From Bacteroidaceae bacterium (GTDB lineage Bacteria > Bacteroidota > Bacteroidia > Bacteroidales > Bacteroidaceae): 32,855 nucleotides of DNA. Below are positions 21,932 to 29,647 of this stretch, in pieces. The DNA is taken from assembly GCA_030843315.1 (NCBI GenBank), contig JAUUPT010000047.1, positions 1 to 32,855 of the forward strand. Direction: 5' to 3'. The position numbers and the translations under genes are program-made. The notes beneath the pieces were generated by a model. The model was given only the letters and a program-made list of their open reading frames with translations, searched no databases and was not told the DNA's origin. The stretch's first letter is position 1. Each line of letters starts with the position of its first letter.

Positions 21932-22654
21932 ATGAGAAAGAAACTGAAGGAAATCATCACCTCCCCCACCGCCACAAGACGAATGGGAGATTTTATCTGT
22001 AACTTCGTTGCAGTAGTGCTGGGTATCATCCTCACATTTTGGGGTAGTGACTGGATTACAGAACATAAAAAGCAAAATGAAGTAAAAGATGCATTGTCAC
22101 TGGTGAGAAGTGAGATATTGATGAACCGCGAACACATTGAGAAGATGAAAGAACAAGAAATCTTTGAAAAAGACGGCACCCACTATTTACTTAAATACAA
22201 AGATAACATGAAGGAAGCATCTTCCGACTCTTTGGAAAAATACGGAAGCTTTCCCTTCCAGATAACAAGCTACATCTATATAAATGATGCCATGGAAATG
22301 CTTAAATCATCAGCTCTGCTACAAAACATCCGAAAGAAAGAAATAGCGACTCAACTTATTAGAGCATACAGCAGTATGAAAGAAGCCTATGACGCCCATG
22401 CAGACTATGAGAACTATAAAAAAGAGAAAAGCGACAGACTGTTTAATAATAAAGAGTTCCTGATATCCTGGCAGAAAGAAAAGGTAAAAAGTTCCTCCTT
22501 CAAAAAAACTTGGGAATTCATATTCAAATACCCGGAAGGAAGAGACGCAATAGAAAACATCTACAATAACCATCAGAATCCCGGCTACATATACGACTCT
22601 TATCTCCAAGTTATTGACCAAACCATTGCGATTATTGACAAAGAATACAATTAA
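21932..22654 (+). CDS. One-TM protein of unknown function, paralogue 2
   Basis: A 240-residue paralogue of the preceding protein: GDFICNFVAVVLGIILTFWG (about residues 19-38), then GSDWITEHKKQNEVKDAL, SEILMNREHIEKM, NDAMEMLKSSALLQNIRKKE and a C-terminal VIDQTIAIIDKEYN align block by block with paralogue 1. The membrane helix and the NDAMEMLK block are the best conserved, whereas residues 160-225 diverge and here are rich in Lys, Phe and Trp. A tandem duplication followed by divergence is the simple explanation. It probably forms one transcript with paralogue 1, ending at the large hairpin before rplI. A homo- or hetero-oligomer in the inner membrane is possible but unproven. Confidence 0.8.
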   Translation: MRKKLKEIITSPTATRRMGDFICNFVAVVLGIILTFWGSDWITEHKKQNEVKDALSLVRSEILMNREHIEKMKEQEIFEKDGTHYLLKYKDNMKEASSDSLEKYGSFPFQITSYIYINDAMEMLKSSALLQNIRKKEIATQLIRAYSSMKEAYDAHADYENYKKEKSDRLFNNKEFLISWQKEKVKSSSFKKTWEFIFKYPEGRDAIENIYNNHQNPGYIYDSYLQVIDQTIAIIDKEYN

Positions 22655-22719
22655 AAAGGAAGAAAGTTCTAACTCTTTCTATGAATTATTCAGCCCTAAG
22701 ATTAAGGAGCAGTTGGGAA

Positions 22720-22749
22720 AATATTTTTCTCCAGTTGGGGAAAAATATT
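22720..22749 (+). terminator. AT-rich 13-bp hairpin after the paralogue pair
   Basis: Arms 22720-22732 and 22737-22749 pair with one G-T wobble around an AGTT loop. No T run follows, so it may be an RNA end-stabilising stem rather than a true terminator. Confidence 0.45.
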
Positions 22750-22767
22750 CAAGAGCCTTAAGGATAA

Positions 22768-22805
22768 AAAGAAAGAGGTTATGTCACGACATAACCTCTT
22801 TCTTT
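22768..22805. terminator. Bidirectional terminator between the paralogue pair and rplI
   Basis: Arms of 18 perfectly complementary bases (22768-22785 and 22788-22805) with A-rich and T-rich flanks on both strands. It can end transcription from the plus-strand paralogues and from the minus-strand ribosomal operon. Confidence 0.88.
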
Positions 22806-22821
22806 ATATATGAAGTTTGAT

Positions 22822-23271
22822 TTATGCTTCTTCAGCAACTACTTCGAAAGGAATTTCTACGGAAACTTCCTTGTGCAGCTTTACGATAGCTTTGTAGTTA
22901 CCAACTTCTTTCACTGCGTCTTTCACAACGATAATCTTGCGATCAACTTCGTGACCCAGCTTAGCCAACTCTTCTGCAATCTGGATATTACCAACAGAAC
23001 CGAAGATAGTACCGGTAGAGCTAACCTTAGTAGCGATCTTCAATGATACGCCTTCCAGCTTAGCAGCCAATGCTTCAGCATCCTTTTTAATTTTCTCCAA
23101 TTTGTGAGCACGTTGCTTCAAATCTTCAGCCAACATCTTCTTTGCAGCAGGAGAAGCGATGATAGCTTTACCTGTCGGGATGAGGTAGTTACGACCATAA
23201 CCGGACTTAACAGTTACGATGTCGTTCTTATAACCCAAGTTTACAATGTCTTCTTTTAATATAATTTCCAT
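22822..23271 (-). CDS. rplI: 50S ribosomal protein L9
   Basis: A 149-residue bL9 of normal length. The N-terminal rRNA-binding domain (MEIILKEDIVNLGYKNDIVTV, then GYGRNYLIPTGKA) is followed by the long connecting helix (about residues 41-75) and the C-terminal domain with GTIFGSVGNIQIAEEL. L9 binds 23S rRNA near the base of the L1 stalk and affects reading-frame maintenance. It is third in rpsF-rpsR-rplI, 15 bases behind rpsR, and is preceded by a strong Shine-Dalgarno sequence (GGAGGAGGAAAG), uncommon in Bacteroides but expected for a ribosomal protein gene within an operon. The bidirectional hairpin at 22768-22805 ends the transcript. Confidence 0.98.
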   Translation of the reverse strand: MEIILKEDIVNLGYKNDIVTVKSGYGRNYLIPTGKAIIASPAAKKMLAEDLKQRAHKLEKIKKDAEALAAKLEGVSLKIATKVSSTGTIFGSVGNIQIAEELAKLGHEVDRKIIVVKDAVKEVGNYKAIVKLHKEVSVEIPFEVVAEEA

Positions 23272-23286
23272 ACTTTCCTCCTCCTA

Positions 23287-23559
23287 TTATTTCATCATGT
23301 CAGTTACATAAGGCAGCAACGCCAAGTGACGTGCTCTCTTCACAGCTTGAGCTACACGACGTTGGAACTTCAAAGAAGTACCTGTAATACGGCGCGGAAG
23401 GATCTTACCTTGCTCATTCAAGAATTTCTTCAAGAATTCGGGATCTTTGTAATCGATGTACTTAATACCACTCTTTTTGAAACGGCAGTATTTCTTCTTC
23501 TTAACGTCTACTGAGGGCGGAGTCAAATATCTGATTTCTGATTGAACTTGTTGAGCCAT
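23287..23559 (-). CDS. rpsR: 30S ribosomal protein S18
   Basis: A 90-residue bS18. The family core is seen as KKKYCRFKKSGIKYIDYKDP (about residues 20-39), followed by FLNEQGKILPRRITGTSLKF and QRRVAQAVKRARHLALLPYV, the typical C-terminal rRNA-binding helix. S18 pairs with S6 on the platform of the small subunit. The gene begins 2 bases after rpsF, and its Shine-Dalgarno sequence (AAGGAGGA) lies inside the last codons of rpsF, so translation is coupled. There is no ssb gene between rpsF and rpsR, unlike the arrangement in many Firmicutes and other bacteria. The order rpsF-rpsR-rplI is usual in Bacteroides. Confidence 0.98.
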   Translation of the reverse strand: MAQQVQSEIRYLTPPSVDVKKKKYCRFKKSGIKYIDYKDPEFLKKFLNEQGKILPRRITGTSLKFQRRVAQAVKRARHLALLPYVTDMMK

Positions 23560-23561
23560 GA

Positions 23562-23906
23562 TTAATCCTCCTTTTTAGTTGATTTAACACTTCTTCTCTT
23601 CGCAGCGTATTCAGCAGCGTACTTGTCTTGCTTGAAAGTCAAGAAACGGATTACGCGCTCGTCACGACGGAAGTTAATTTCCAGTTTGTCAATAGCAGTA
23701 GGTTCTGCATTGAACTCAATCAGCTGATAGAAACCGGTTGACTTCTTCTGGATTGGATAAGCCAGTTTTTTCAGTCCCCAGTTTTCTTCATTTACAATCT
23801 CAGCACCTTCAGCAGTAAGGATGCCTTTGAATTTTTCTACCGCTTCCTTCATCTGAACATCAGACAAAACGGGAGTTAAAATGAAAACGGTTTCGTATTG
23901 ATTCAT
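23562..23906 (-). CDS. rpsF: 30S ribosomal protein S6
   Basis: A 114-residue bS6 beginning MNQYETVFILTPVLSD and with the family regions GWGLKKLAYPIQKKSTGFYQ-like sequence at about residues 43-61 (ENWGLKKLAYPIQKK) and FRRDERVIRFLTFK (about 79-92). The C-terminal tail is basic then acidic (KRRSVKSTKKED). S6 forms a heterodimer with S18 on the 30S platform. It is the first gene of the operon with a consensus promoter 47 bases upstream. In many bacteria the S6:S18 complex represses its own mRNA through a leader hairpin with a CCG motif; the short AT-rich leader here (two TTAAACGA copies, no CCG-bearing stem after the predicted start) does not show one. Confidence 0.98.
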   Translation of the reverse strand: MNQYETVFILTPVLSDVQMKEAVEKFKGILTAEGAEIVNEENWGLKKLAYPIQKKSTGFYQLIEFNAEPTAIDKLEINFRRDERVIRFLTFKQDKYAAEYAAKRRSVKSTKKED

Positions 23907-23952
23907 ACTCGTTTAATTAAATAAATAATTTATTCGTTTAAAAAATGCGGTG

Positions 23953-23983
23953 CAAAGGTAGACATTTTATTTTGAACTACAAA
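23953..23983 (-). promoter_or_regulatory. Consensus Bacteroides promoter of the rpsF operon
   Basis: On the minus strand TTTG (23983-23980), exactly 19 bases, then TACCTTTG (23960-23953). Sequence and spacing both match consensus, as expected for a strongly expressed ribosomal operon. Confidence 0.85.
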
Positions 23984-24033
23984 CATTTAATGTTTTTTTG
24001 TGTCCCGATATAGGATTTATCGAGGAAGAGAAG

Positions 24034-24041
24034 TATCTTTG
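24034..24041 (+). promoter_or_regulatory. -7 element for the MarR-family gene
   Basis: TATCTTTG, a full TAnnTTTG match, 24 bases before the ATG at 24066. Divergent from the rpsF promoter. Confidence 0.6.
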
Positions 24042-24065
24042 CAAAGTTGTTTAAACAATAATTTC

Positions 24066-24512
24066 ATGATAGAGCAATTCAACTTTGATATCCGACTTAT
24101 CTTTGCCATACTGAACGGCAAGGTATCGGCCGCTATTAACCGTAAACTATCCCGCAACTTCCGCCAGAATGGTTTGGAAATCACTCCGGAACAATGGACT
24201 GTCCTTATCTTTTTATGGGAAAAAGACGGAGTGACACAACAAGAGTTGTGCAATGCAACTTTTAAAGACAAGCCCAGCATGACGCGCCTCATCGACAACA
24301 TGGAGCGCCAGCACCTGGTAGTGCGCATATCGGATAAGAAAGACCGCCGCACCAACCTGATTCACCTGACCAAAGACGGAAAGGAACTGGAAGAGAAGGC
24401 GCGGGTTATTGCCAACCAGACTCTCAAAGAAGCCTTGCATGGCGTCACCATTGAGGAACTGCGTGTGAGCCAGGAAGTTCTAAGAAAGATATTCTTCAAT
24501 ACCAAAGACTGA
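24066..24512 (+). CDS. MarR-family winged-helix transcriptional regulator
   Basis: A 148-residue MarR-type repressor of typical size. The winged helix spans about residues 40-110: ITPEQWTVLIFLWEKDGVTQ, QELCNATFKDKPSMTRLIDNMERQHLV (recognition helix within KPSMTRLIDNME) and the wing RISDKKDRRTNLIHLTKDGKEL, whose DRR..N-hLT pattern is the family hallmark. Terminal helices form the dimer interface. Such proteins bind inverted repeats near their own promoter and respond to phenolic or redox ligands. The start at 24066 is preferred over 24000 because the longer frame would include the promoter element. Neighbours are the divergent ribosomal operon and a small membrane protein gene 138 bases downstream; the target is unknown. 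Confidence 0.9.
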   Translation: MIEQFNFDIRLIFAILNGKVSAAINRKLSRNFRQNGLEITPEQWTVLIFLWEKDGVTQQELCNATFKDKPSMTRLIDNMERQHLVVRISDKKDRRTNLIHLTKDGKELEEKARVIANQTLKEALHGVTIEELRVSQEVLRKIFFNTKD

Positions 24513-24650
24513 CCCGAACGACACGCCGGAAGGCCGATAAACCAACTATTTACGTTGAATAATAGTTTTTTTGCAAAAATAATTTCGCTTGTTAAAGAAT
24601 TATGCTTTTCTTTGTGACAAGAATATAATAATCTATTAAAATACATACAC

Positions 24651-24827
24651 ATGAAAGGCTTATTAAAAAATCTGGGCTTGGTATTAATCGTGATAGGAGC
24701 TGTAATCCTGGTTGCATGTTCTTTCACCGGCAATGTTAACAACAATACCGTTTTGGGTACATCAGCTGTTTTGGTAGTAATAGGATTAATTTCTTATATT
24801 GCTATCAACAAAAGAATTGCAGATTGA
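24651..24827 (+). CDS. Small (58-residue) membrane protein
   Basis: An open frame of 58 codons, MKGLLKNLGLVLIVIGAVIL at the start and INKRIAD at the end. Two hydrophobic segments (about residues 8-25 and 34-52) are separated by a polar, Asn-rich turn (TGNVNNNT), giving a helical hairpin. LVAC at residues 20-23 could be read as a lipobox, so a lipoprotein with one membrane helix is an alternative. The gene-like features are consistent hydrophobic design, a conventional ATG, an A/T-rich leader and a strong terminator 16 bases after the stop. It lies between the MarR gene and rprY on the opposite strand. The function is unknown; regulation by the MarR protein is possible. Confidence 0.75.
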   Translation: MKGLLKNLGLVLIVIGAVILVACSFTGNVNNNTVLGTSAVLVVIGLISYIAINKRIAD

Positions 24828-24842
24828 TATCATAGAGAAAAG

Positions 24843-24885
24843 GAAATAAAAAAGGCGGTTGCATTGCAATCGCCTTTTTTATTTC
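24843..24885. terminator. Bidirectional terminator between the small membrane protein gene and rprY
   Basis: A long stem (GAAATAAAAAAGGCG at 24843-24857 pairing with CGCCTTTTTTATTTC at 24871-24885, plus the TTGCA/TGCAA core with a wobble), with A and T tracts inside the arms. Directly after it comes the perfect 14-bp palindrome TTCCCAGCTGGGAA (24883-24896). Confidence 0.85.
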
Positions 24886-24907
24886 CCAGCTGGGAATCCA
24901 AGTCTTA

Positions 24908-25609
24908 TCATGACTCAGATTCCGGAGTAATCAGTTTGTATCCCTTTCCGTGGATGTTGATAATCTCGATAGAATCATCTTCTTTCAGATGCTTACGCAA
25001 TTTGGTGATATACACATCCATGCTGCGGGCATTGAAGTAGTTATCATCAATCCAGATGGTCTTCAGCGCAAAGTCGCGTTGCAGGATTTCGTTGGCATGA
25101 GCACACAGCAAGCCCAGCAGTTCCGACTCTTTGGTAGTCAGCTTGGTCTGCTTCTCGGCGGTCGACAGAATTTGTTTCTGCGTGTCGAACGTAAACTTAC
25201 CAATCTTGTAGATGTTACTTTCCTTGTTCTTCTTGCCACGAACACGTCTCAAGATAGCTTCAATTCTGAAAGTCAACTCTTCCATGCTGAACGGTTTGGT
25301 AATGTAATCGTCGGCACCGATTTTGAAACCTTCCAGGATATCATCTTTCAGCGTTTTGGCTGTCAGGAAGATAATAGGAATTTCGGCGTTGGCTGCACGT
25401 ACTTCTTGTGCCAATGTAAATCCGTCTTTCTTCGGCATCATCACATCGAATACGCACAAGTCGTATTTATTCTTCAGGAAAGCCTTGTATCCGGCCTCTC
25501 CATCGGGATATAACTCGGCAGCATAGCCCTTCGCCTGTAAATATTCTCTTAAAAGCATGCCAAGATTTTCATCATCTTCGCACAGTAAAATACGCAGTTT
25601 CTCGTCCAT
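24908..25609 (-). CDS. rprY: OmpR-family response regulator RprY
   Basis: A 233-residue response regulator. The receiver domain (about 1-120) has the acidic pair ED (11-12), the phospho-acceptor D55 in CVFDVMMPKKDG, the switch threonine in FLTAKT and K105 in ITKPFSMEEL. A winged-helix DNA-binding domain (about 135-230) contains LTTKESELLGLLCAHANEIL and RSMDVYITKLRKHL. It is encoded 5 bases after rprX and is its partner. The closest named system is RprX/RprY of Bacteroides fragilis; RprY homologues are linked to stress responses, for example in Porphyromonas gingivalis. A TTG-initiated start at 25618 would overlap the rprX stop; the ATG at 25609 is preferred. The gene ends near a bidirectional terminator. 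Confidence 0.92.
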   Translation of the reverse strand: MDEKLRILLCEDDENLGMLLREYLQAKGYAAELYPDGEAGYKAFLKNKYDLCVFDVMMPKKDGFTLAQEVRAANAEIPIIFLTAKTLKDDILEGFKIGADDYITKPFSMEELTFRIEAILRRVRGKKNKESNIYKIGKFTFDTQKQILSTAEKQTKLTTKESELLGLLCAHANEILQRDFALKTIWIDDNYFNARSMDVYITKLRKHLKEDDSIEIINIHGKGYKLITPESES

Positions 25610-25614
25610 ATCAA

Positions 25615-27153
25615 TCAATTTTTTAATAAAGGTAATGCAATAATAAATTTAGTTCCTACGTTCAGTTCACTTTCCGCCCGAATGGTTCCCTTATGATCGA
25701 GGATGATTTTCCTCACATAAGCCAGTCCTAAGCCGAAGCCCTTCACATCGTGCAGATTACCTGTATGCACGCGATAGAACTTATCAAATATCTTCTTCAG
25801 ATTCTCTTTCTTGATACCAATGCCGTTATCCTGAACAGAGATCATCAATTTACCGGGTTCATTCCAAGTCTTTACGACGAGCAGCAGATCAGCATCCGGA
25901 CGTTTGTACTTCACTGCGTTGTCCATAAGGTTGAAAATCACATTCGTAATATGCATTTCATCTGCAAAAATAGCCGGGTCGGTAGCATTGAGTTCCGACT
26001 CAATCTTTCCGTTGTAACGTTCCACTTTCAGTGTAAACGTATTGATAACACCCGTTATCAGTTCATTGGCATCCAGTTCTTTCATCTTCAGAGTAGCCTT
26101 CTGACGATCGAACATAGACATCTGAAGCACTTTTTCTACCTGAAACCTCAGTCGCTTCGTTTCATCATTGATGACACCCGATATATGCTGGAACATAGCC
26201 GGAGATTTGCCCACAGCCGGATCTTTCAGCATTTGCGCCGCCAGCGAAATCGTCGAGATCGGCGTCTTGAATTCGTGCGTCATGTTGTTGATAAAGTCAT
26301 TCTTCATCTCCGTCAACTTCTTCTGGCGGAACACGATATAGATCGTGAAGATGAACGTTATCAACAGTACGAAGGTGAATATCATCGACGGTATCATGAA
26401 GCCTACCGAATCGAAAATATAGTCCCTCTTGCCCGGGAAGTGTATCTTGACGATACTCATGCGCGCAGGCGGATCATTCAGGAACAGCGGCTGTGAGTAA
26501 GAACTTTCGCTCCCCTCGTCGCTATAGTCCGAACAGCGATACACCTCTCTGCCATCCCGGTCTATCACCTTAAAGTGATAGTCCAAATCAATGCCATTGT
26601 CTATCAAGCCCGATTTAAGATACTGGTCCAGGTTCTTAAAATTAACACGGTCTTCAATCGGTTTGTCACTGGCACGATAAATCATTTGAAAAACCACCTC
26701 ATCGACCAATGCACGCTGGTAGAGATAACGGTTTTTGACCATCTCGATCTGCGAACGCGAAGTCTGAGGAATCGTCTTTGTCCCATGTTTGCGCGAAATC
26801 ATAGCCCTGGGCAGTTCTGAAGGCTTATTGCTAAACGTTTTCAGTTCAATGGTAGAATGGGAGCCATCCGGTGATGTCATCATATACCGCTGGGTCTGCA
26901 CTATTCCACCGCTGCCTTGCGACTGTTCCCACGCTTTCTTCTCAGCTTCGGAGATATCTTCCCGTAGCCAACGGTCAACCTCCGCAGCCTCCACATCTTT
27001 AGAAGCAGCCATCAATGCGCGCTTCACCGATTCATCAAATTGTTCGTTACGCATCTTCACCATTTCCTCGATGTAGCTGATCTGCAGATACAGCAAACTG
27101 AGGAAGGAAAGACCCATTACGACGCCTAATATCCATATTGTTGACTTTTTCAT
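25615..27153 (-). CDS. rprX: Sensor histidine kinase RprX
   Basis: A 512-residue inner-membrane kinase. Membrane helices at about residues 6-25 and 252-275 flank a periplasmic sensor domain of about 225 residues with no recognised fold. The dimerisation/phospho-acceptor helix has H293 in NNMTHEFKTPISTISLAAQM. The ATPase domain has the N box NLMDNAVKYK, the G1 box DNGIGIKKENL, the F box IFDKFYRV and the G2 box GFGLGLAYV, so it should be active. It phosphorylates RprY. There is no HAMP domain, the cytoplasmic linker being short. The ATG at 27153 (MKKSTIWILG) is preferred over a GTG at 27159. Five TTAAC elements lie immediately upstream of the start, a candidate autoregulatory site. Confidence 0.92.
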   Translation of the reverse strand: MKKSTIWILGVVMGLSFLSLLYLQISYIEEMVKMRNEQFDESVKRALMAASKDVEAAEVDRWLREDISEAEKKAWEQSQGSGGIVQTQRYMMTSPDGSHSTIELKTFSNKPSELPRAMISRKHGTKTIPQTSRSQIEMVKNRYLYQRALVDEVVFQMIYRASDKPIEDRVNFKNLDQYLKSGLIDNGIDLDYHFKVIDRDGREVYRCSDYSDEGSESSYSQPLFLNDPPARMSIVKIHFPGKRDYIFDSVGFMIPSMIFTFVLLITFIFTIYIVFRQKKLTEMKNDFINNMTHEFKTPISTISLAAQMLKDPAVGKSPAMFQHISGVINDETKRLRFQVEKVLQMSMFDRQKATLKMKELDANELITGVINTFTLKVERYNGKIESELNATDPAIFADEMHITNVIFNLMDNAVKYKRPDADLLLVVKTWNEPGKLMISVQDNGIGIKKENLKKIFDKFYRVHTGNLHDVKGFGLGLAYVRKIILDHKGTIRAESELNVGTKFIIALPLLKN

Positions 27154-27158
27154 AGTCA

Positions 27159-27230
27159 CAAAATTAACACTCCCTAATTAACACTCCTAACAAATTAACC
27201 TGATTTAACCGGACGTTCTCGTTAATTAAC
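27159..27230 (-). promoter_or_regulatory. Cluster of TTAAC elements upstream of rprX
   Basis: TTAAC occurs on the plus strand at 27164, 27178, 27195, 27205 and 27226, and AATTAACACTCC is directly repeated (27162-27173 and 27176-27187). A TAATTTTG sequence (27166-27159 on the minus strand) matches the -7 consensus only 5 bases before the ATG, and TAAATTTG (27299-27292) is an alternative further up. OmpR-type proteins often bind direct repeats of this kind. Confidence 0.5.
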
Positions 27231-27353
27231 CGAAGACCGTTTTTTAGGTTGCATTATGAGCACTATAACAAAAAGGGAGACCTTTGGTTTGCAAATTTAA
27301 TAAAAAATTAATTGTTCCTGTTCACATTTCCTTATGTTCTTAATCAGCGTTAA

Positions 27354-27393
27354 TAAAAAAAGCCGTCATTACCTATATATAGGTAACAACGGC
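27354..27393 (-). terminator. Rho-independent terminator after the EF-G2 gene
   Basis: On the minus strand a GCCGT/ACGGC clamp encloses a perfect 18-bp palindrome (27368-27385, TTACCTATATATAGGTAA) and is followed by seven T residues (27360-27354). It separates the EF-G2 gene from rprX. Confidence 0.88.
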
Positions 27394-27425
27394 ATTAACA
27401 TTTGTTTATTTTAGTAGTCAGCAAA

Positions 27426-29582
27426 TTATTCTTCTGCCTGCTTAGCTTCGAATTCCTTGATCAACTTGTCTTGTACATCGCTCGGAACGAGTTCGTAGCT
27501 GGCAAATTTCATGATAAACGAAGCACGTCCACCGGTCAGTGAGCTAAGGGCTGTCGAGTAAGAGGACATTTCTTTCAACGGCACTTTAGCGCTCAGCTTT
27601 TCATAACCGGCTTCACTGTTCATGCCCATAATCATGGCACGGCGTCCCTGCAAGTCACCCATCACGTCACCCATCTTGTCGGACGGAACGAACACTTCTA
27701 CGTCATAAATCGGTTCCAGAATCTTCGGGCCGGCATTCTTGAAAGCTTCGCTGAAAGCATTACGTCCTGCCAGCATAAAGGAGATTTCATTGGAATCAAC
27801 CGGGTGCATCTTGCCGTCGTATACGATAACGCGAACGTCGCGGGCATACGAGCCGGTCAGCGGGCCTTGCTCCATACGAGCCATAATACCCTTGAGGATA
27901 GCCGGCATAAAGCGGGCGTCGATAGAACCACCCACAACACTGTTGACAAAGACCAGCTTACCGCCCCATTCCAACGGAACTTCTTCAGTACCCTTTACAT
28001 TCATCTTGAATTCCTGGGCACCGAACTTATAAGTATCGGGCATCGGCATACCTTCGTAGTAAGGCTCTATAATCAGATGCACTTCACCGAACTGACCTGC
28101 TCCACCGGATTGCTTCTTGTGGCGATAGTCGGCACGGGCAGCCTTCGTAATGGTTTCACGATAAGGTATCCTCGGCTCTTCGAACTTGATTTGCAGTTTC
28201 TCGTTATTCTCCAAACGCCACTTCAACGTGCGCAGGTGGAACTCACCCTGTCCGTGTACAATGGTCTGACGCAATTCTTTGGACTGGTCAATAACCCATG
28301 TCGGGTCTTCCTCGCGCATACGGTTCAGGGCAACCATCATCTTTTCCGTATCCGATTCGTTCAGCGGCTTGATAGCACGCGAATATTTTGAGTTAGGATA
28401 TTTAATGAAGTTGAAGCGGTTCTCCGTTCCTTTGCCGTTCAGGGTATTACCTGTATGCACATCTTTCAGTTTCACGGTACAGCCGATATCACCTGCCACC
28501 ATTTCTTCCACCTTGACACGGTTGGAGCCTGCGCAAGCATAAATCTGCGCAATACGTTCTTTGGAGCCGCGGTCGGCATTGGTAAAGTCTTCACCTTCGT
28601 GCACCTTGCCGCTCATAACCTTGAAGTACTGAACATCACCGATATGCGGTTCTACGGCAGTCTTGAAGAAGTAAAGGGAAGTCGGTCCGTTCGGATTGGG
28701 TTCTACTACTTCGCCGCGTGTATTGTGTACCGGAGGCATTTCGTCTACAAACGGCACTACGTTGCCCAGAAATTCCATCAGACGGCGCACGCCCATATCT
28801 TTTCCGGCACAAACGCAGAACACGGGGAACATACCGCGGGAAGCCAATCCCTTACGGATACCTTCACGCATTTCGTCTTCCGTCAGTGAATCTTGTTCGA
28901 AGAACTTCTCCATCAGACTTTCATCATGTTCGGCAGCAGCCTCTACCAAGGTCTTATGCATCTCCGATGCTTTCTCCATCTCTTCTGCCGGGATATCTTC
29001 GATAGTGGGAGCGCCACCATCGGGACCCCACGAATATTTTTTCATCAGCAGCACATCAATCAATGAATTGAAGTTCGGCCCCGTAGCCAGCGGATATTGT
29101 ACGGGGACCACCTTCGAGCCGTAAATCGCCGTCAGTTGCTCCAGCACCATATCATAGTCGCACTTTTCGTTGTCGAGCTGGTTCACCAGGAAGATGACGG
29201 GTTTGCCCAACTTCTCGGTATAGCGGAAATGGTTCTGCGTACCTACTTCCGGACCGTACTGGCCGTTCAGCAGCAGGATGGCGGTATCCGTCACATTGAG
29301 TGCCGTCATAGCCGAGCCTACAAAGTCATCACTACCCGGGCAGTCGATGATGTTCAGCTTCTTTCCGTTCCATTCCACATGGAAAACGGTGGAAAACACA
29401 GAATAGCCATATTCTTGCTCCACCGGGAAGTAATCGCTGACCGTATTTTTGGCAGTAATTCTGCCGCGACGTTTTATAATACCACTCTCAAAGAGCAGCG
29501 CTTCTGTGAGAGTGGTTTTACCCGAGCCGTCATTGCCAAGGAGGGCAATATTCTTAATTTCATTTGTCTGATATACTTTCAT
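27426..29582 (-). CDS. fusA2: EF-G2, elongation factor G paralogue predicted to lack GTPase activity
   Basis: A 718-residue EF-G-like protein with all five domains. The P-loop GNDGSGKTT (16-24) is intact, but the G3 motif reads DCPGSDD (80-86) where EF-G has DTPGHVD: the catalytic histidine is serine 84. The switch I sequence is unusual (EYGYSVFST in place of RGITI-type) and G4 is NQLD (134-137) instead of NKMD. Domain IV retains HKKQSGGAGQFGEV, and domains IV-V contain SVVGGSIDARFMPAILKG and GGRASFIMKF. This matches B. thetaiotaomicron EF-G2 (BT2167), reported to support translation without GTP hydrolysis during carbon limitation and in gut colonisation, under the Crp-like regulator Cur. It lies upstream of rprX with a terminator between. 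A palindrome about 110 bases upstream of the start is a candidate Cur site. Confidence 0.92.
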   Translation of the reverse strand: MKVYQTNEIKNIALLGNDGSGKTTLTEALLFESGIIKRRGRITAKNTVSDYFPVEQEYGYSVFSTVFHVEWNGKKLNIIDCPGSDDFVGSAMTALNVTDTAILLLNGQYGPEVGTQNHFRYTEKLGKPVIFLVNQLDNEKCDYDMVLEQLTAIYGSKVVPVQYPLATGPNFNSLIDVLLMKKYSWGPDGGAPTIEDIPAEEMEKASEMHKTLVEAAAEHDESLMEKFFEQDSLTEDEMREGIRKGLASRGMFPVFCVCAGKDMGVRRLMEFLGNVVPFVDEMPPVHNTRGEVVEPNPNGPTSLYFFKTAVEPHIGDVQYFKVMSGKVHEGEDFTNADRGSKERIAQIYACAGSNRVKVEEMVAGDIGCTVKLKDVHTGNTLNGKGTENRFNFIKYPNSKYSRAIKPLNESDTEKMMVALNRMREEDPTWVIDQSKELRQTIVHGQGEFHLRTLKWRLENNEKLQIKFEEPRIPYRETITKAARADYRHKKQSGGAGQFGEVHLIIEPYYEGMPMPDTYKFGAQEFKMNVKGTEEVPLEWGGKLVFVNSVVGGSIDARFMPAILKGIMARMEQGPLTGSYARDVRVIVYDGKMHPVDSNEISFMLAGRNAFSEAFKNAGPKILEPIYDVEVFVPSDKMGDVMGDLQGRRAMIMGMNSEAGYEKLSAKVPLKEMSSYSTALSSLTGGRASFIMKFASYELVPSDVQDKLIKEFEAKQAEE

Positions 29583-29647
29583 GATATATTAAGATTTTAA
29601 GTGAATAACTGTGCATGCCTTCGCATACCTTCATTTTAAGTGAGGCG

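Noticed and set aside
23907..23952. S6:S18-binding leader motif upstream of rpsF
   Set aside because: After the predicted start the leader is short and AT-rich and lacks a stem with the CCG bulge known from this regulatory element.
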